Of a stretch of 64,000 bases of DNA, positions 63,549 to 64,000 are shown in pieces. The notes beneath the pieces are model-generated. The model ran no database searches. It saw only the letters and a list, made by a program, of their open reading frames with translations, and was not told the origin of the DNA. Position 1 is the first letter of the stretch, and each line of letters opens with the position of its first letter. The translations under genes and the position numbers were made by a program. The DNA is taken from assembly GCA_046233135.1 (NCBI GenBank), contig JBJXHN010000002.1, positions 434,001 to 498,000 on the forward strand. The letters are read 5' to 3'. Source of the DNA: JBJXHN01 sp046233135. Lineage in GTDB: Bacteria; Pseudomonadota; Alphaproteobacteria; Rhodospirillales; Rhodospirillaceae.

Positions 63549-64000
63549 CTACTTGCAGTAGTCGTCCGGCTGGTTGAGGCTGACCAGGGTCACCGGCGCG
63601 CGCCGGGCGATCAGGTATTCGCTGCCGCCCTTGTGCGGTTCCACATCCGTGCCCCAGTCGTAGGTGTAGCCCAGGCGGGTCCAGGGGGCACCGTCGGGGG
63701 TGTAGGATCCCTTTTCGGTGTCGTCGAACCACGTCTTGTAGGCGTCCGAAGGCTGCGTGCCGTAATAGCCTTCCATGGTGCCGGGCAGGGCGCAGGTGCT
63801 GTCGCCGATTTGCGGGTCGCCGCAGGGGCGGTACAGGTCGTCGGGGTTCACCCACATTTCCGCCAGCGCGTAATAGGTCCAGGTGTAGTTCAGGCCCAGG
63901 TACTGCTTCAGACGCAGCTGCAAGGCGTCGCCGGTCAGACCGGTGGAGGCGCAGAAGGCCTTCAGCTGCGGCACGGCCGACACCCAGATGTCCCGGGTCG
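63549..64000 (-). CDS. Hypothetical protein, C-terminal part (runs off the window)
   Basis: The frame is open to the window edge (TRDIWVSAVPQLKAFC). Only the last 150 residues are seen, so the real start is outside. The visible part has five Cys, aromatic-rich stretches (NYTWTYYALAEMWVNP, GYTYDWGTDVEP) and a C-terminal DDYCK. The cysteines and composition suggest an exported protein, but no family is recognised and no function is assigned. Confidence 0.6.
   Translation of the reverse strand, partial: TRDIWVSAVPQLKAFCASTGLTGDALQLRLKQYLGLNYTWTYYALAEMWVNPDDLYRPCGDPQIGDSTCALPGTMEGYYGTQPSDAYKTWFDDTEKGSYTPDGAPWTRLGYTYDWGTDVEPHKGGSEYLIARRAPVTLVSLNQPDDYCK

Overview
The window is a GC-rich, densely coded chromosomal segment. 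It most likely comes from an alphaproteobacterium of the Rhodospirillales type. This rests on the GC-rich codon use, a plant-type glutamate-cysteine ligase, a TctABC/TctDE system, ubiquinone genes (ubiA, ubiD), a PlcP-type phospholipase next to a glycolipid glycosyltransferase, and an ETF-beta methyltransferase-like gene. The species cannot be named from sequence alone. One tRNA gene (Leu, UAA) is present. I see no rRNA, CRISPR array, insertion sequence or prophage.

Layout. 0-6.9 kb: surface polysaccharide precursor genes (HAD phosphatase, three consecutive nucleotidyltransferase-like domains in two genes, a glycosyltransferase, GDP-mannose synthesis, an acetyltransferase). 6.9-11.1 kb: a GGDEF/EAL protein, an 82-residue membrane protein, and a GntR regulator divergent from an isocitrate-lyase-family enzyme. 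11.2-17.9 kb: a complete tricarboxylate transport locus (tctCBA) divergent from its response regulator, its sensor kinase and an extra periplasmic binding protein. The promoter region holds six GTCAGG-type repeats at exact 11-bp steps, and a large stem-loop lies between tctC and tctB. 17.9-21.8 kb: an SF1 helicase, tRNA-Leu, and a paralogue of the 82-residue membrane protein. 21.9-31.9 kb: CinA-like protein, TldD, a multi-PAS/GAF histidine kinase divergent from an orphan amino-acid-type binding protein and a trypsin-like protease, then a di-haem cytochrome c peroxidase preceded by a FixK/FNR-like site.

31.9-43.8 kb: a second polysaccharide cluster. It has two TPR-containing glycosyltransferases, a methyltransferase and two more glycosyltransferases. 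A nonulosonate synthase (NeuB family) is divergent from a CMP-sugar synthetase, a full transketolase-like enzyme and a large capsule-type protein. Together these look like synthesis, activation and transfer of a sialic-acid-like sugar onto a cell-surface glycan. 43.8-44.6 kb: an AT-rich island with one orphan gene, a likely foreign insert. 44.6-50.4 kb: LysR/YeiH pair, a chemoreceptor, a ParDE-type toxin-antitoxin pair and a chorismate mutase.

50.5-60.1 kb: housekeeping genes (gshA, rsmE, ubiA, an ETF-beta lysine methyltransferase-like gene, an HD-GYP-like protein, ubiD, pmbA/tldE). 60.1-63.5 kb: a diacylglycerol-kinase-family gene divergent from plcP and a glycosyltransferase. This set fits replacement of phospholipids by glycolipids. 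The window ends inside a cysteine-containing protein of unknown function. Several intrinsic terminators and a two-copy intergenic palindromic repeat are visible. Start codons were often moved inward to an ATG or GTG with a ribosome binding site or at the family's normal N-terminus.
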